This document shows positions 1-7,776 of a stretch of 64,000 bases of DNA, one piece after another (the first letter of the stretch is position 1; each line of letters begins with the position of its first letter). The notes below the pieces were generated by a model. That model searched no databases, was not told the DNA's origin, and saw only the letters and a list, made by a program, of their open reading frames with translations. The position numbers were made by a program, and so were the translations under genes. This DNA is from Desulfobulbaceae bacterium (GTDB taxonomy: Bacteria > Desulfobacterota > Desulfobulbia > Desulfobulbales > Desulfobulbaceae): NCBI GenBank assembly GCA_023544645.1, contig JAMJFO010000001.1, positions 62,001-126,000 of the forward strand, read 5' to 3'.

Positions 1-625
1 ATTTTTCATCGAGGTTAACGATGAGGTCGGCATCATAGAGAACCTTGAAGTTTGTTGTTTCTTTATCCCGGGGCGTATGGTGGTGACCGATGATATCACA
101 CACCTCGTCGATCAGCCCGGGGTCGGCCTTGAGATCGCTCAATATCTGCCGGGCCACCGGCGGTCCTTCCGTGTGTTGATGGCGCGGAGCGGATGAATTA
201 AACTTTCTCTCCGCTTCCTTTATGCCGATATCGTGCAGGTACGCGGCCGCCATAATCACCGCCATGTTGCCTTTTTCGAGCTTGCCTATCTCCTCGGCAA
301 ATCCGGCAACCTGCTCGGCATGCTTTATCCTTCGGTGATCATCACCGAAATATTTGCGCATGGCGATGGCCAGTTTATCCTTGAACAGGTCATCACGTTT
401 GGCCAGGAGTTCCGGAGGCATGGAGCCCAGGCATTGGTCGGCATAGGGGCAGTAGGAGGCGCAGCCGAAGTCGATCCGGGGATTGAGCATCCGGTGTCCG
501 CATTGACGGCATTTCTGCTGACTGTCATCTTTGAAGAATTCGACGCTGTGTCCGCACTTCGGACACTTGGTCTCAAAAACATCCTCGCCGCTCCAGTAAC
601 GGCTGTCCTGACCCGGGCATTGCAT
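1..625 (-). CDS. HD-domain phosphohydrolase with N-terminal zinc ribbon (partial, 3' end outside window)
   Basis: The protein starts at the ATG at 625 and runs off the left edge after about 208 codons. The N-terminus has paired cysteines (CPKCGH, then CRQCGH) typical of a zinc ribbon, followed by a second Cys cluster (CASYCPYADQC). The second half carries an HD-domain pattern: KHAEQV, then AAYLHDIG and a later GHHHTP, expected to bind a metal and hydrolyse phosphate esters. The substrate cannot be told. It lies downstream of hcp on the same strand, so it may belong to the nitrosative-stress group, but a terminator-like hairpin region and a small ORF separate them. No in-frame stop is seen before the edge. 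Confidence 0.75.
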   Translation of the reverse strand, partial: MQCPGQDSRYWSGEDVFETKCPKCGHSVEFFKDDSQQKCRQCGHRMLNPRIDFGCASYCPYADQCLGSMPPELLAKRDDLFKDKLAIAMRKYFGDDHRRIKHAEQVAGFAEEIGKLEKGNMAVIMAAAYLHDIGIKEAERKFNSSAPRHQHTEGPPVARQILSDLKADPGLIDEVCDIIGHHHTPRDKETTNFKVLYDADLIVNLDEK

Positions 626-655
626 GGCGTCCTCTCCTGTTACGTAATATGGTGT

Positions 656-769
656 TTATGACCCGAACAGTTCTTTTTTCAGTTCATCTATGCCGATGCG
701 CTCCAGGAACCTGGCGCTGCGGGTCTTGAATTGTGCCTTGCTCTGATAGAAACTAAGACATTTTTTCAT
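656..769 (-). pseudogene. 37-codon ORF resembling the C-terminus of siroheme nitrite/sulfite reductase-like proteins
   Basis: A short frame starts with ATG at 769 and ends with TAA at 656. Its product (FYQSKAQFKTRSARFLERIG, then an acidic/basic helix ending in ELFGS) recalls the last helix of NirB/AsrC-like siroheme reductases, where a similar 'ERxxxFxERIGxExxK' ending follows the catalytic domain. No catalytic part is present upstream, there is no clear Shine-Dalgarno sequence and a stop codon lies four codons before the ATG. It may be a remnant left by deletion of a reductase gene behind hcp, or a small protein. The family resemblance is from memory and weak. Confidence 0.3.
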
Positions 770-779
770 CAGCGCCACT

Positions 780-880
780 GTTTCTCAATCATGTTTCCTG
801 CGGTTGTTCCCGTTTTTCCCGAACTGTCGGGAAGGCGGCAGCCAGGCCGGAAGGCCCGGCCGCCACCTGAGGGGGCTTGG
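780..880 (-). terminator. Hairpin-rich segment after hcp
   Basis: Two inverted repeats follow the hcp stop on the minus strand: a GC-rich hairpin around GGCCTTCCGGCC (roughly 845-870) and CCCGA-CAGT-TCGGG (about 819-832) followed by a run of A/G. They probably form the hcp terminator or processing site, but no clean U-tract follows. Confidence 0.4.
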
Positions 881-884
881 GTTA

Positions 885-2519
885 TCAGGCTGCAAGAATG
901 GTTGCCAGGTCTTCCTCCGGTGTTTCCGCCACCGGTTTGATGGCAAAGTTGTCCACCAGGACCTGGAGTACTGCCGGAGTAATAAATGCCGGCAGGGAAG
1001 GTCCGAGGCGGATGTCCTTGATTCCCAGGTGGAGCAGGGTGAGCAGAATGGCTACTGCTTTCTGTTCATACCAGGAAAGGATCATGGACAGGGGCAGGTC
1101 ATTAACATCGCATTCAAAGGCATCTGCCAGGGCCGCGGCGATTTTGATGGCCGAGTAGGCATCGTTGCACTGGCCCACATCAAGAAGGCGCGGAATGCCG
1201 CCGATGTCTCCGAGGTCCTTGTCAAAGAAACGAAACTTTCCGCAGGCAAGGGTCAGGACCATGCAGTCCTGCGGCACCTGCTCGACAAATTTGGTGTAGT
1301 AGTCGCGGCCGGGCTTGGCGCCGTCACAACCGCCGACCAGGAAAAAGTGCCGGATCGCCTTTGACTTCACCGCATCAATAACCTTGTCGGCTACACTGAG
1401 AACGGTGTTGCGGCCAAAGCCGACCATGACCGATCCATTGTCAACATCATCGGTAAAACCTTCCATGGCCAGGGCCTTTTCAATGACCGGGGTATAATCC
1501 TTGTTGGTGATATGTTTACAACCGGGCCAACCGACCAGGCCATTGGTGAAGACGCGGTCCTTGTAGGAATCCTGCGGTTTCTGGATACAGTTGGTCGTGA
1601 ACAGCACCGGTCCGGGAAAGTTGGGGAATTCCTTGTGCTGGTTCTGCCAGGCAGTCCCGAAATGTCCGTAGAAATGGTTGTATTTTTTCAACTCAGGATA
1701 GGCATGGGCCGGCAGCATCTCGCCATGGGTGTAGATGTCGATCCCTTTGCCCTCGGTCTGCTCCAGGAGCAGCTGCAGATCCTTCAGGTCGTGGCCGCTG
1801 ATCAGGATGCATTTGTTCTTCCGGTGGCCAAGGGGTACGGATGTCGGCTGCGGATGGCCATAGGTGCCGGTGTTGCCCGCGTCAAGAAGCTCCATGGTCC
1901 GCAGATTGATCTCGCCCGCCTTGAGGGCGGCGGCGACGCAGTCGTCGACGCTCAATCCCCTGGCCATCAGGGCAACAAGGGCGTCGTAAATGAAACCGGC
2001 AATGGCATCATCCTTCTGGCCGAGAATCCAGGCATGATCCGCATAGGCGGCAATACCCTTGAGTCCGTAGAGCAGGGTCTGCTTGAGCGAGCGGATGTTC
2101 TCGTCCTCGTCCAGCGACCGGATCAGGTCAAGAGCGGCTCCCTGGGCCACCAGGCCATCAATGGTCGCAGCCGGCGAAAAGGTTGCTGCGGCCTCGCTGA
2201 ATTCAATGTTGCCTCCGGCAGCAGCCACTTTTGTTTTCATGGATTCCCGCAGTTCCACCGCGCGGTTGATCAGTTCCTGGAAACGGGCCGGATCAAAATC
2301 AACATTGGTCAGGGTAGAGAAGATGGCCTGCATGGTAAAGTGGTCGGCGGCTTCATCAATGATTCCATGCTTCCGGCCTTCGGCGGCATACAGCGCCAGG
2401 CCCTGGACAGCATGGATCAGGAGATCCTGCAGGTCCGCTACTTCTTCATTTTTGCCGCATACGCCGAGTTTTTCACATGCGCCTGTTTTTGCCGTCTGTT
2501 CACATTGGTTGCAAAACAT
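885..2519 (-). CDS. hcp: Hybrid cluster protein (hydroxylamine reductase / NO reductase)
   Basis: 544 residues, the usual length of the family. The N-terminus MFCNQCEQTAKTGACEKLGV gives the closely spaced cysteines that bind the [4Fe-4S] (or [4Fe-4S]-like) cluster. Later conserved segments include FTTNCIQKP, GWPGCKHI, LVGGCDGAKPGRDYYT and LPLSMILSWYEQKAVAILL, which supply ligands of the hybrid Fe-S-O cluster. Known family members reduce NO or hydroxylamine in the cytoplasm and protect anaerobes from nitrosative stress. It is transcribed away from the HcpR-type regulator, and the shared intergenic region holds a palindromic operator placed like a class II activator site. The ATG at 2519 follows AAGGAGAATCGAC. 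Confidence 0.97.
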   Translation of the reverse strand: MFCNQCEQTAKTGACEKLGVCGKNEEVADLQDLLIHAVQGLALYAAEGRKHGIIDEAADHFTMQAIFSTLTNVDFDPARFQELINRAVELRESMKTKVAAAGGNIEFSEAAATFSPAATIDGLVAQGAALDLIRSLDEDENIRSLKQTLLYGLKGIAAYADHAWILGQKDDAIAGFIYDALVALMARGLSVDDCVAAALKAGEINLRTMELLDAGNTGTYGHPQPTSVPLGHRKNKCILISGHDLKDLQLLLEQTEGKGIDIYTHGEMLPAHAYPELKKYNHFYGHFGTAWQNQHKEFPNFPGPVLFTTNCIQKPQDSYKDRVFTNGLVGWPGCKHITNKDYTPVIEKALAMEGFTDDVDNGSVMVGFGRNTVLSVADKVIDAVKSKAIRHFFLVGGCDGAKPGRDYYTKFVEQVPQDCMVLTLACGKFRFFDKDLGDIGGIPRLLDVGQCNDAYSAIKIAAALADAFECDVNDLPLSMILSWYEQKAVAILLTLLHLGIKDIRLGPSLPAFITPAVLQVLVDNFAIKPVAETPEEDLATILAA

Positions 2520-2589
2520 GTCGATTCTCCTTGTTGGATTTATGGGTTACTATTAAAGTTAATTGTTTTTGTGCTGTTGTCATTGTTTA

Positions 2590-2637
2590 TGATGTAACTA
2601 TACGATAAATTGAGCACCTTCCCTTGACCTAGGTCAA
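2590..2637 (-). promoter_or_regulatory. hcp promoter with HcpR/CRP-FNR-type operator
   Basis: TTGACCTAGGTCAA at 2624-2637 is a perfect 14-bp palindrome. A -10 hexamer TATAGT lies at 2597-2602 on the minus strand, which puts the palindrome centre about 40 bp upstream of the predicted start, the position used by class II CRP/FNR activators. The same palindrome is 23 bp upstream of the hcpR start codon, so it could also autoregulate hcpR. HcpR sites of the TTGACC/GGTCAA type have been described in Desulfovibrio. Here the half-sites are separated by two bases. Confidence 0.65.
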
Positions 2638-2660
2638 AATAGATTTTTTTATTAAAAATA

Positions 2661-3329
2661 ATGACCGATAAAAAACAACTGATTGCTGACAGCATTCTTT
2701 TTTCCGGGCTGGCGGAGGAGGAACTTGACAAGGTCGCCGCCATAGCGGTGGTCAAATCCTTTGGCCGGGGCGAAGCGATTTTTTTTGAAGGCGATGAGGC
2801 GGACGGATTTTACATGGTGCTTGATGGCCGGGTAAAAATCTTCAAGATGTCCCTGGACGGCAAGGAACAGATTCTGCATATATTCGGCCCGGGGGAGCCC
2901 TTTGGCGAAGTGCCGGTCTTCCACGGCCAGCCCTTTCCAGCCAACGCCCTGGCCCTGGTCAAGTGCAGGCTTCTTTTTTTTCCGCGCCGGGAGTTTGTTG
3001 CGCTGGTCACTGGCAACCCGTCGCTGGCGCTCAATATGCTCGCCATGCTGTCGCTCCGGCTCAGGCGTTTTGCCAATCAGATCGAGAGCCTTTCCCTGAA
3101 GGAGGTTCCGGGCCGTTTGTCGTCATATCTTGTTTTTCTTGCCGAAGAACAGGGCTCCCGCACCCGGGTGAACCTTGACATACCCAAGGGACAGCTTGCC
3201 AGCCTGCTCGGTACCATCCCGGAAACCTTGTCCAGAATATTTGCCAGGATGACCGAGGAAGGGCTCATCCGGGTAGAAGGAAGGACTATTTATATTGATG
3301 ATTTTGAGGGATTGCAGGCAAGGGAATAG
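2661..3329 (+). CDS. hcpR: Crp/Fnr-family transcriptional regulator, HcpR-like
   Basis: 222 residues: an N-terminal cyclic-nucleotide-binding-type beta-barrel (about 15-125, with GEAIFFEGDEADGFYMVLDG), a long dimerisation helix (about 125-150) and a C-terminal winged helix (IPKGQLASLLGTIPETLSRI, about 175-195). There is no FNR-type N-terminal cysteine set. Divergent orientation to hcp plus the operator between them point to the NO-responsive HcpR group, in which some members bind haem. No good Shine-Dalgarno sequence precedes the ATG, so translation may be weak or leaderless. Confidence 0.85.
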   Translation: MTDKKQLIADSILFSGLAEEELDKVAAIAVVKSFGRGEAIFFEGDEADGFYMVLDGRVKIFKMSLDGKEQILHIFGPGEPFGEVPVFHGQPFPANALALVKCRLLFFPRREFVALVTGNPSLALNMLAMLSLRLRRFANQIESLSLKEVPGRLSSYLVFLAEEQGSRTRVNLDIPKGQLASLLGTIPETLSRIFARMTEEGLIRVEGRTIYIDDFEGLQARE

Positions 3330-3333
3330 GTAA

Positions 3334-4104
3334 TCAGTTTTCGCCATTGCGCATGGCCATTTTCACTGTCCCGGTTACCACGTATCTGCCGCCGACAACC
3401 TGTATTGCCGGGACCTGGCCGCTTAACGCAAACGCGTCATGGCCTTCCTTGAGATTCTGCCAGAAACCGATCCACGGGGATGAGCGGAATTTATCCATGT
3501 TGTCAGCGGTCATCCGGAAAGGGAAGATATGGACCGCGAATGACTGCTGTCCATTGCTCAGCGCAGCATGCGCCAGGGTATAAATTTCCTCCATGCGGTA
3601 GTCATTCATCGCAAAACAACCCATGGACGAACAGCTGCCATGGACCATGATATTGCTGCCGCTGCGATTGCGGTACGTGTCATATTCGTTGGGATAACCG
3701 ATGTTAAAGGAGAGGTGAAAGCTGCTTCTCGGGTTCATCTGGTCAGCGGACACAGTGTAAAAACCCTCAGGGCTCTGCCAGTCCCCTTCGTGAAGTTTGG
3801 GGCCCGGATAGCCTGAGAAGTCACAGACCGGATACGACCGGAACAGCTCATATCGTCCGTTTCTGTCCAGCCACACCTCGAGCTGTGCGGACAGTTTGAA
3901 AATGCGGATAAAGATCGGGGCGCCAAGTCGGAATCCTTTGGCATTCAGCTCCTTTGCCAGTGCGGGCGTCACCTTTGCCAGGACGGTTTCCACCTTTTCG
4001 TTTACCGGTGGCTTTTTTCCAAAGGACGATGCCATGGCGTTGCTCTGCCAGCAGGCAAGAGTAACGGCCAGCAAAAATATCAGGAACCGTTGAAAATGGT
4101 ACAT
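3334..4104 (-). CDS. L,D-transpeptidase family protein, YafK/DpaA-like
   Basis: 256 residues with an N-terminal hydrophobic signal segment (about 5-25, ending ANAMAS-type small residues). The YkuD catalytic motif is VHGSCSSMGCFAM, with the conserved His, Gly and nucleophilic Cys. The long HLSFNIGYPNEYD region upstream is typical of YafK (DpaA/LdtF), which cleaves the bond between peptidoglycan and Braun-type lipoprotein instead of forming crosslinks. It should act in the periplasm. It overlaps the end of yjbQ by 25 bp and is probably co-transcribed with it. The exact substrate in this organism is inferred. Confidence 0.85.
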   Translation of the reverse strand: MYHFQRFLIFLLAVTLACWQSNAMASSFGKKPPVNEKVETVLAKVTPALAKELNAKGFRLGAPIFIRIFKLSAQLEVWLDRNGRYELFRSYPVCDFSGYPGPKLHEGDWQSPEGFYTVSADQMNPRSSFHLSFNIGYPNEYDTYRNRSGSNIMVHGSCSSMGCFAMNDYRMEEIYTLAHAALSNGQQSFAVHIFPFRMTADNMDKFRSSPWIGFWQNLKEGHDAFALSGQVPAIQVVGGRYVVTGTVKMAMRNGEN

Positions 4105-4487
4105 ATGATGGTTCGTTTTTTGCGGGGACCGTCAAATTCACAGAAAAAAATATTCTGCCAGCGAGAAAGTCCCGGTTTTGCATCAATGATCGGTATCGTT
4201 TCCGATGGGCCGACCAACCCGGCCTTGAGGTGGGCATCGCCATTTCCGTCCTGGCGATCATGCTCCCATACCCCTTGTGGAATGAGCTTGCGAAGCAGGG
4301 CAATGACGTCGTTCTGCACCGACTGATCCCAGTTTTCCTGGATCATGATTGCCCCGGTTGCTCCCTGGGCATAGATTGAAACCAATCCGTTGGCGATTCC
4401 GCTTCGGGCAACGGCGTCGGCCACCTGGGGCGTGATGTCAACAAGCATTTCTCGGCTGTTTGTCGCAATCTCGATAAGTTGACGCAT
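4080..4487 (-). CDS. yjbQ: YjbQ/UPF0047 family protein (secondary thiamine-phosphate synthase fold)
   Basis: 135 residues from the ATG at 4487, and a TTG two codons earlier is possible. The signature GNGDAHLKAGLVGPSETIPI and the nearby WEHDRQD are the conserved YjbQ active-site segments, where His and Asp line a pocket. E. coli YjbQ has weak thiamine phosphate synthase activity but its true role is unclear. It lies 18 bp downstream of the rhodanese/MBL gene and overlaps the L,D-transpeptidase gene, forming a three-gene unit. Confidence 0.9.
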   Translation of the reverse strand: MRQLIEIATNSREMLVDITPQVADAVARSGIANGLVSIYAQGATGAIMIQENWDQSVQNDVIALLRKLIPQGVWEHDRQDGNGDAHLKAGLVGPSETIPIIDAKPGLSRWQNIFFCEFDGPRKKRTIICTIFNGS

Positions 4488-4505
4488 ATTCAACCGTAAA
4501 AAATG

Positions 4506-5660
4506 CTACGCTGCCCGCATCCTGGCATACGCGGTTGCGGCGCATTCATTTTTGCCGATATCCAGGGTATTCTGTTCTTCTTCATCAACCTGCTCCAGAT
4601 TGGCGTTAATGAGCCTGATTTTTTTGTATTCTTCGGGCTGGGGACGCATATTGTCCTTAATGAATTCAATAAATCCTTCAACCGTATCTATCTCATAGAT
4701 GGATCTGTTCCGGTCAAGGGCCTCACCCAGGGTGCATTGGAACATGAGACTGCTGTCAGCCTCCTCCCAGTCCATAAAATGACCGGGGAGAACAATGAGC
4801 TTTCTGTCCATTTTTTTGATTGTATTCATGGTGTTAAATAAAAGCGTGGCCCATTCCTCAGCCTTTCCGCCCAGGTCAGGGCGGCCAATGGATGTAATGA
4901 ACACTGTATCGCCGGTGATCAGATATCTGTCGTCGATCAGGCAGGTTGTGCTCCCCGGGGTGTGGCCGGGGGTGAAAAGAGCCTGCACTTGCGGACCATC
5001 CGCGGTAAAACCATAGGTCCTATTGTTTTCAAGCTTTGTGTAGGTAATTCTGGCGCCGGCAAAATCTTTATCGTTGGCAAGAAACTCAGCCCCGGTATGC
5101 TCAGAGATCATTCTGCTGCCGGCAATGTAGTCTGCCTGGAGATGGGTTTCAAAGGTTTTGATGATCCGGACTTTTTTTTCCCGGGCAAAGCCAAGATAGA
5201 AGTCAACGTTGCGGGAAGGATCAAACAACATTATTTCGTCTCCGGCAATCAGCCCGTAACTGCAGGACGCCTTGCCGGGCCGGATGAATTGATAAAGTTG
5301 ATAATCGCCCGAAGCCGTGACAAGTTTGGGGACAAGGAGATTTCCCCAGGTATTGATGCCGCCCCGCAGATAACCGACATCATCAAATCCGTTGTTATGG
5401 ATGATCTCAGCCACGTATTTCGCAGAAGCCTCCTTGGCGCAAACAATGCGGATCCTGCTGTTGGGAGGAATTTTCGCCATTGACTCCTTTTCGAACTCCA
5501 TGAATTCGAAATAAGGGATATTGAGCAGGGTGAAGGGGTACGGCCCTTCAACCCTGAATTTCTCGAATTCAGTGTTGTTCCTGACGTCAACGACAATCAT
5601 ATCCTTCTTGTCGGTCAGCCATTCGTAGAGTTCGTATGCTTTGTATTGAAACAGTGCCAT
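4506..5660 (-). CDS. Rhodanese-metallo-beta-lactamase fusion (persulfide dioxygenase-like, altered metal site)
   Basis: 384 residues. Residues about 5-115 form a rhodanese domain (VVDVRNNTEF, active-site Cys in IRIVCAKEASAKY). Residues about 120-330 form an MBL fold of the ETHE1/CstB type. In the family the first metal motif is THxHxDH; here it reads ETHLQADYIAG, so the second His is Gln and the last His is Tyr. The later ligands LFTPGHTPGS, LITGDTVF and VLPGHFMDW remain. The domain pair normally oxidises glutathione or low-molecular-weight persulfides and transfers sulfane sulfur. With two ligands changed, metal binding may be lost or rearranged. The C-terminal 50 residues are not recognised. 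Confidence 0.85.
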   Translation of the reverse strand: MALFQYKAYELYEWLTDKKDMIVVDVRNNTEFEKFRVEGPYPFTLLNIPYFEFMEFEKESMAKIPPNSRIRIVCAKEASAKYVAEIIHNNGFDDVGYLRGGINTWGNLLVPKLVTASGDYQLYQFIRPGKASCSYGLIAGDEIMLFDPSRNVDFYLGFAREKKVRIIKTFETHLQADYIAGSRMISEHTGAEFLANDKDFAGARITYTKLENNRTYGFTADGPQVQALFTPGHTPGSTTCLIDDRYLITGDTVFITSIGRPDLGGKAEEWATLLFNTMNTIKKMDRKLIVLPGHFMDWEEADSSLMFQCTLGEALDRNRSIYEIDTVEGFIEFIKDNMRPQPEEYKKIRLINANLEQVDEEEQNTLDIGKNECAATAYARMRAA

Positions 5661-5700
5661 CTGAAAAAAACTGTATCCATGTCTGTTGAGGTGAATCTGA

Positions 5701-5850
5701 TTGAGCGTAAGCGGTCACAGGGCGCCGCATTTCCTTTGTTATCGACCTGCCCGCATGCCTGGTGTGTAGCAGGCAGGCCTCTTTCGCGGACCTGCGGCCC
5801 CTGTAAGCACGGTAAATGCGGGTAAAAGGGCAATGCGTGAGCGCGCTCCA
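5701..5850. repeat. Intergenic dispersed repeat, copy 1
   Basis: About 150 bp that aligns almost without gaps to 54029-54178. Conserved blocks include GTAAGCGGTCAC, GCATTT, CCGCAT, TTTCGCG-ACCTGCG and AATGCGTG. CCGCATTT (5725-5732) can pair with AAATGCGG (5814-5821), enclosing a smaller GCCTG/CAGGC hairpin (5757-5774). It fills most of the 341-bp gap between the rhodanese/MBL start and the DUF2905 gene and could overlap the rhodanese/MBL promoter. No coding frame explains it. Confidence 0.7.
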
Positions 5851-6001
5851 ACCCGTATTATTTTCGCTTGAGTTTCTTCATCAATTATACGGAGTTAGCG
5901 CGCCGGTGTCCATATATTTTCAGGACTTGTTAATGAGAAATGGGCTCAGGGAGGAAAGAATCGCAATTCCCGGAAAAATTATTGCAATGCCGCCTTCCGG
6001 C

Positions 6002-6226
6002 TCATTTGCCCAGAAGTCGCAGGATCACATTGATCAGAATGGTCAGCAGAAGGCTGACGAGCAGGCAACTCATCAGGGGCAGATGTATCCGGACCTTGTT
6101 GAAGTTGAAATGCAGGTCCCCCGGAAGATTTCCGAGCCATGGAATTTTATCGGAAAACAGGAGCAGCAGTCCGCCGGCGAGCAGAAAAGCGCCGGTGACC
6201 AAGAGCAGTACGGCAATGCTTTTCAT
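6002..6226 (-). CDS. DUF2905 family small membrane protein
   Basis: 74 residues with two membrane helices (about 3-25 and 50-70) separated by the conserved turn KIPWLGNLPGDLHF. This loop is the family hallmark. The function is unknown; members are short inner-membrane proteins spread through bacteria. The gene stands alone between the dispersed repeat and the MORN protein gene. Confidence 0.9.
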   Translation of the reverse strand: MKSIAVLLLVTGAFLLAGGLLLLFSDKIPWLGNLPGDLHFNFNKVRIHLPLMSCLLVSLLLTILINVILRLLGK

Positions 6227-6373
6227 GTCACGGTGGTGCCTCCGCTGTGATTAAAGATTATCTGGGGCTCCGTAGTTGTAAAGGTGATTGGTAAAATTCT
6301 GCCCAAAAAGTTACAGGCTGTCTCGTGTTTATTCCGGATTGGTCCCTTAATATTAGCCGTGTTCCGTTGCCAA

Positions 6374-7267
6374 CTAGTTTATATAGGTGCCGTTGCGGAA
6401 TGTACCGGTATACTGAGTGCCGTCCGGGAGGGTGAGGGTTCCCTGTCCATCTATTACCCCGTATTGAAAGTCCCCGGAATATTTTTTGCCGTCCGGATAG
6501 GTCATTGTTCCCCTTCCGTGGGGCAGGTCATCGGCAAATTCACCGGTGTATTTTCTGCCGTCACTGTATGTTGCACTGCCCTGGCCGCTTTTGTGGTCAT
6601 TGAGCCATGAACCGACATATCTGCTGCCGTCGGCATAGGTCATGGTTCCCTGGCCGCTTCGTTGACCATTTTGCCACTCTCCTTCATATTTTGCGCCGTC
6701 ATTAAAGGTGTAAGTTCCCTGGCCCTCAGGAGTATCGTTGAGAAATTGACCTTCATACTTTTCACCATCGGGATAGGTCATGGTTCCTTGACCGTTTCGC
6801 TGGCCATCCTGCCATTCACCGGTATACGTGGATCCGTCATTGTAGGTCATAGTCCCCTGGCCACTGGGCTGTCCGGAAATAAATTCACCGGCATATACCT
6901 CGCCATTTGGAAACGTAAGGGTACCCATTCCTTCGATTTCCCCGTTTTTGAATTCACCTTGGTACTTTTTCCCGTCAGCATATGTCTCGACACCTTCGCC
7001 GTGCCGGAAACCTGCATAAAACTCTCCGGTGTACATCGTGCCATTTGGAAAAGTGTAGGTTCCTTTGCCGTCGGGCTTTTCTTCACTGAATTCGCCGACA
7101 TACTTTCCGCCGTCGCTGAAAACCATCACTCCCTTTCCTCTGAAACAACCTCCTTCAAGACATTCTCCGGTTATTTCAGTTTGTTCTGCAGTTTGTTCTG
7201 CCTCAATTTGGAAGGGAAGGAACAATAACGCAATAATGACAACCAAAAACTGTCTGAGTAAATACAT
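6374..7267 (-). CDS. Exported MORN-repeat protein
   Basis: 297 residues from the ATG at 7267, chosen because GGGAGA lies seven bases upstream; an ATG at 7306 lacks such a site. A signal peptide (MYLLRQFLVVIIALLFLPFQ) is followed by about ten tandem repeats of 23 residues with the MORN pattern G-x-G-T-x-T-Y-x-D-G-x-x-Y-x-G-E-F. No other domain is visible, so the mature protein is one elongated beta-hairpin ribbon, probably periplasmic. MORN repeats bind lipids or proteins in known cases. The role here is unknown. The near-identical repeats at DNA level could promote repeat-number change. Confidence 0.85.
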   Translation of the reverse strand: MYLLRQFLVVIIALLFLPFQIEAEQTAEQTEITGECLEGGCFRGKGVMVFSDGGKYVGEFSEEKPDGKGTYTFPNGTMYTGEFYAGFRHGEGVETYADGKKYQGEFKNGEIEGMGTLTFPNGEVYAGEFISGQPSGQGTMTYNDGSTYTGEWQDGQRNGQGTMTYPDGEKYEGQFLNDTPEGQGTYTFNDGAKYEGEWQNGQRSGQGTMTYADGSRYVGSWLNDHKSGQGSATYSDGRKYTGEFADDLPHGRGTMTYPDGKKYSGDFQYGVIDGQGTLTLPDGTQYTGTFRNGTYIN

Positions 7268-7392
7268 CAGTATTCTCCCTAAATATGGTAAGATAATAGT
7301 ATTCATTTTGTATTATTTAAAATGAATCATAACATATTGCAATTCATTATGCGAAAAGATACCATTTTAGAAACAGCCATGGGTCTGCCAAT

Positions 7393-7428
7393 AAAAAAGG
7401 CCCAGGAATCCTGATGGATCCGGACCTT
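7393..7428 (-). terminator. Rho-independent terminator of tRNA-Leu
   Basis: On the minus strand AAGGTCCGGATCC pairs across an ATCA loop with GGATTCCTGGGCCTT (one bulge), followed by TTTTTTATT. It starts 11 bases after the CCA end of the tRNA. Confidence 0.85.
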
Positions 7429-7438
7429 GTCAGGACTG

Positions 7439-7525
7439 TGGTGCCCGGGGCGAGAATCGAACTCGCACGAAGAGAACTTCGAGGGATTTTAAGTCCCTTG
7501 CGTCTACCAGTTCCGCCACCCGGGC
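7439..7525 (-). tRNA. tRNA-Leu (anticodon TAA)
   Basis: 87 nt including an encoded CCA. The acceptor stem GCCCGGG/CCCGGGC with A73 is intact. The anticodon arm AGGGA-CTTAAAA-TCCCT gives TAA. A long variable arm (CGAAGTTCTCTTCG) marks class II leucine tRNA, and the T arm is GCGAG-TTCGATT-CTCGC. Confidence 0.97.
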
Positions 7526-7536
7526 TGATGAGCGGC

Positions 7537-7565
7537 AATGTACCCGTCCGCCTCGATTTTGTCAA
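7537..7565 (-). promoter_or_regulatory. tRNA-Leu promoter
   Basis: Read on the minus strand: TTGACA (7560-7565), 17-bp spacer, TACATT (7537-7542), 11 bp before the tRNA 5' end. This is a near-consensus sigma-70 promoter. The rest of the 7566-7776 gap shows nothing further that can be supported apart from the leader of the K+ channel gene. Confidence 0.85.
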
Positions 7566-7776
7566 TTATGATGACCTGATAAATAATCGGTTAGTATGGC
7601 TGGACAGTCTTGTGGATGGACCACAGCCTCGGTTGATCCGCCGGCGGAGTATGTTTTTATGGAAACACTAATATCTGGGTGCCTTTCCCTCATGTTAATA
7701 GTGGCGCAGGATACTTCTGTTGTGCTATTTAATAATTGTTATGTGTCATTGCTTGCCAAAAATTTGAACTGAACAT

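Noticed and set aside
1512-2597. Long plus-strand open frame opposite hcp
   Set aside because: It mirrors the hcp coding sequence on the other strand, and its product has no recognisable domain. It is a by-product of hcp codon usage.
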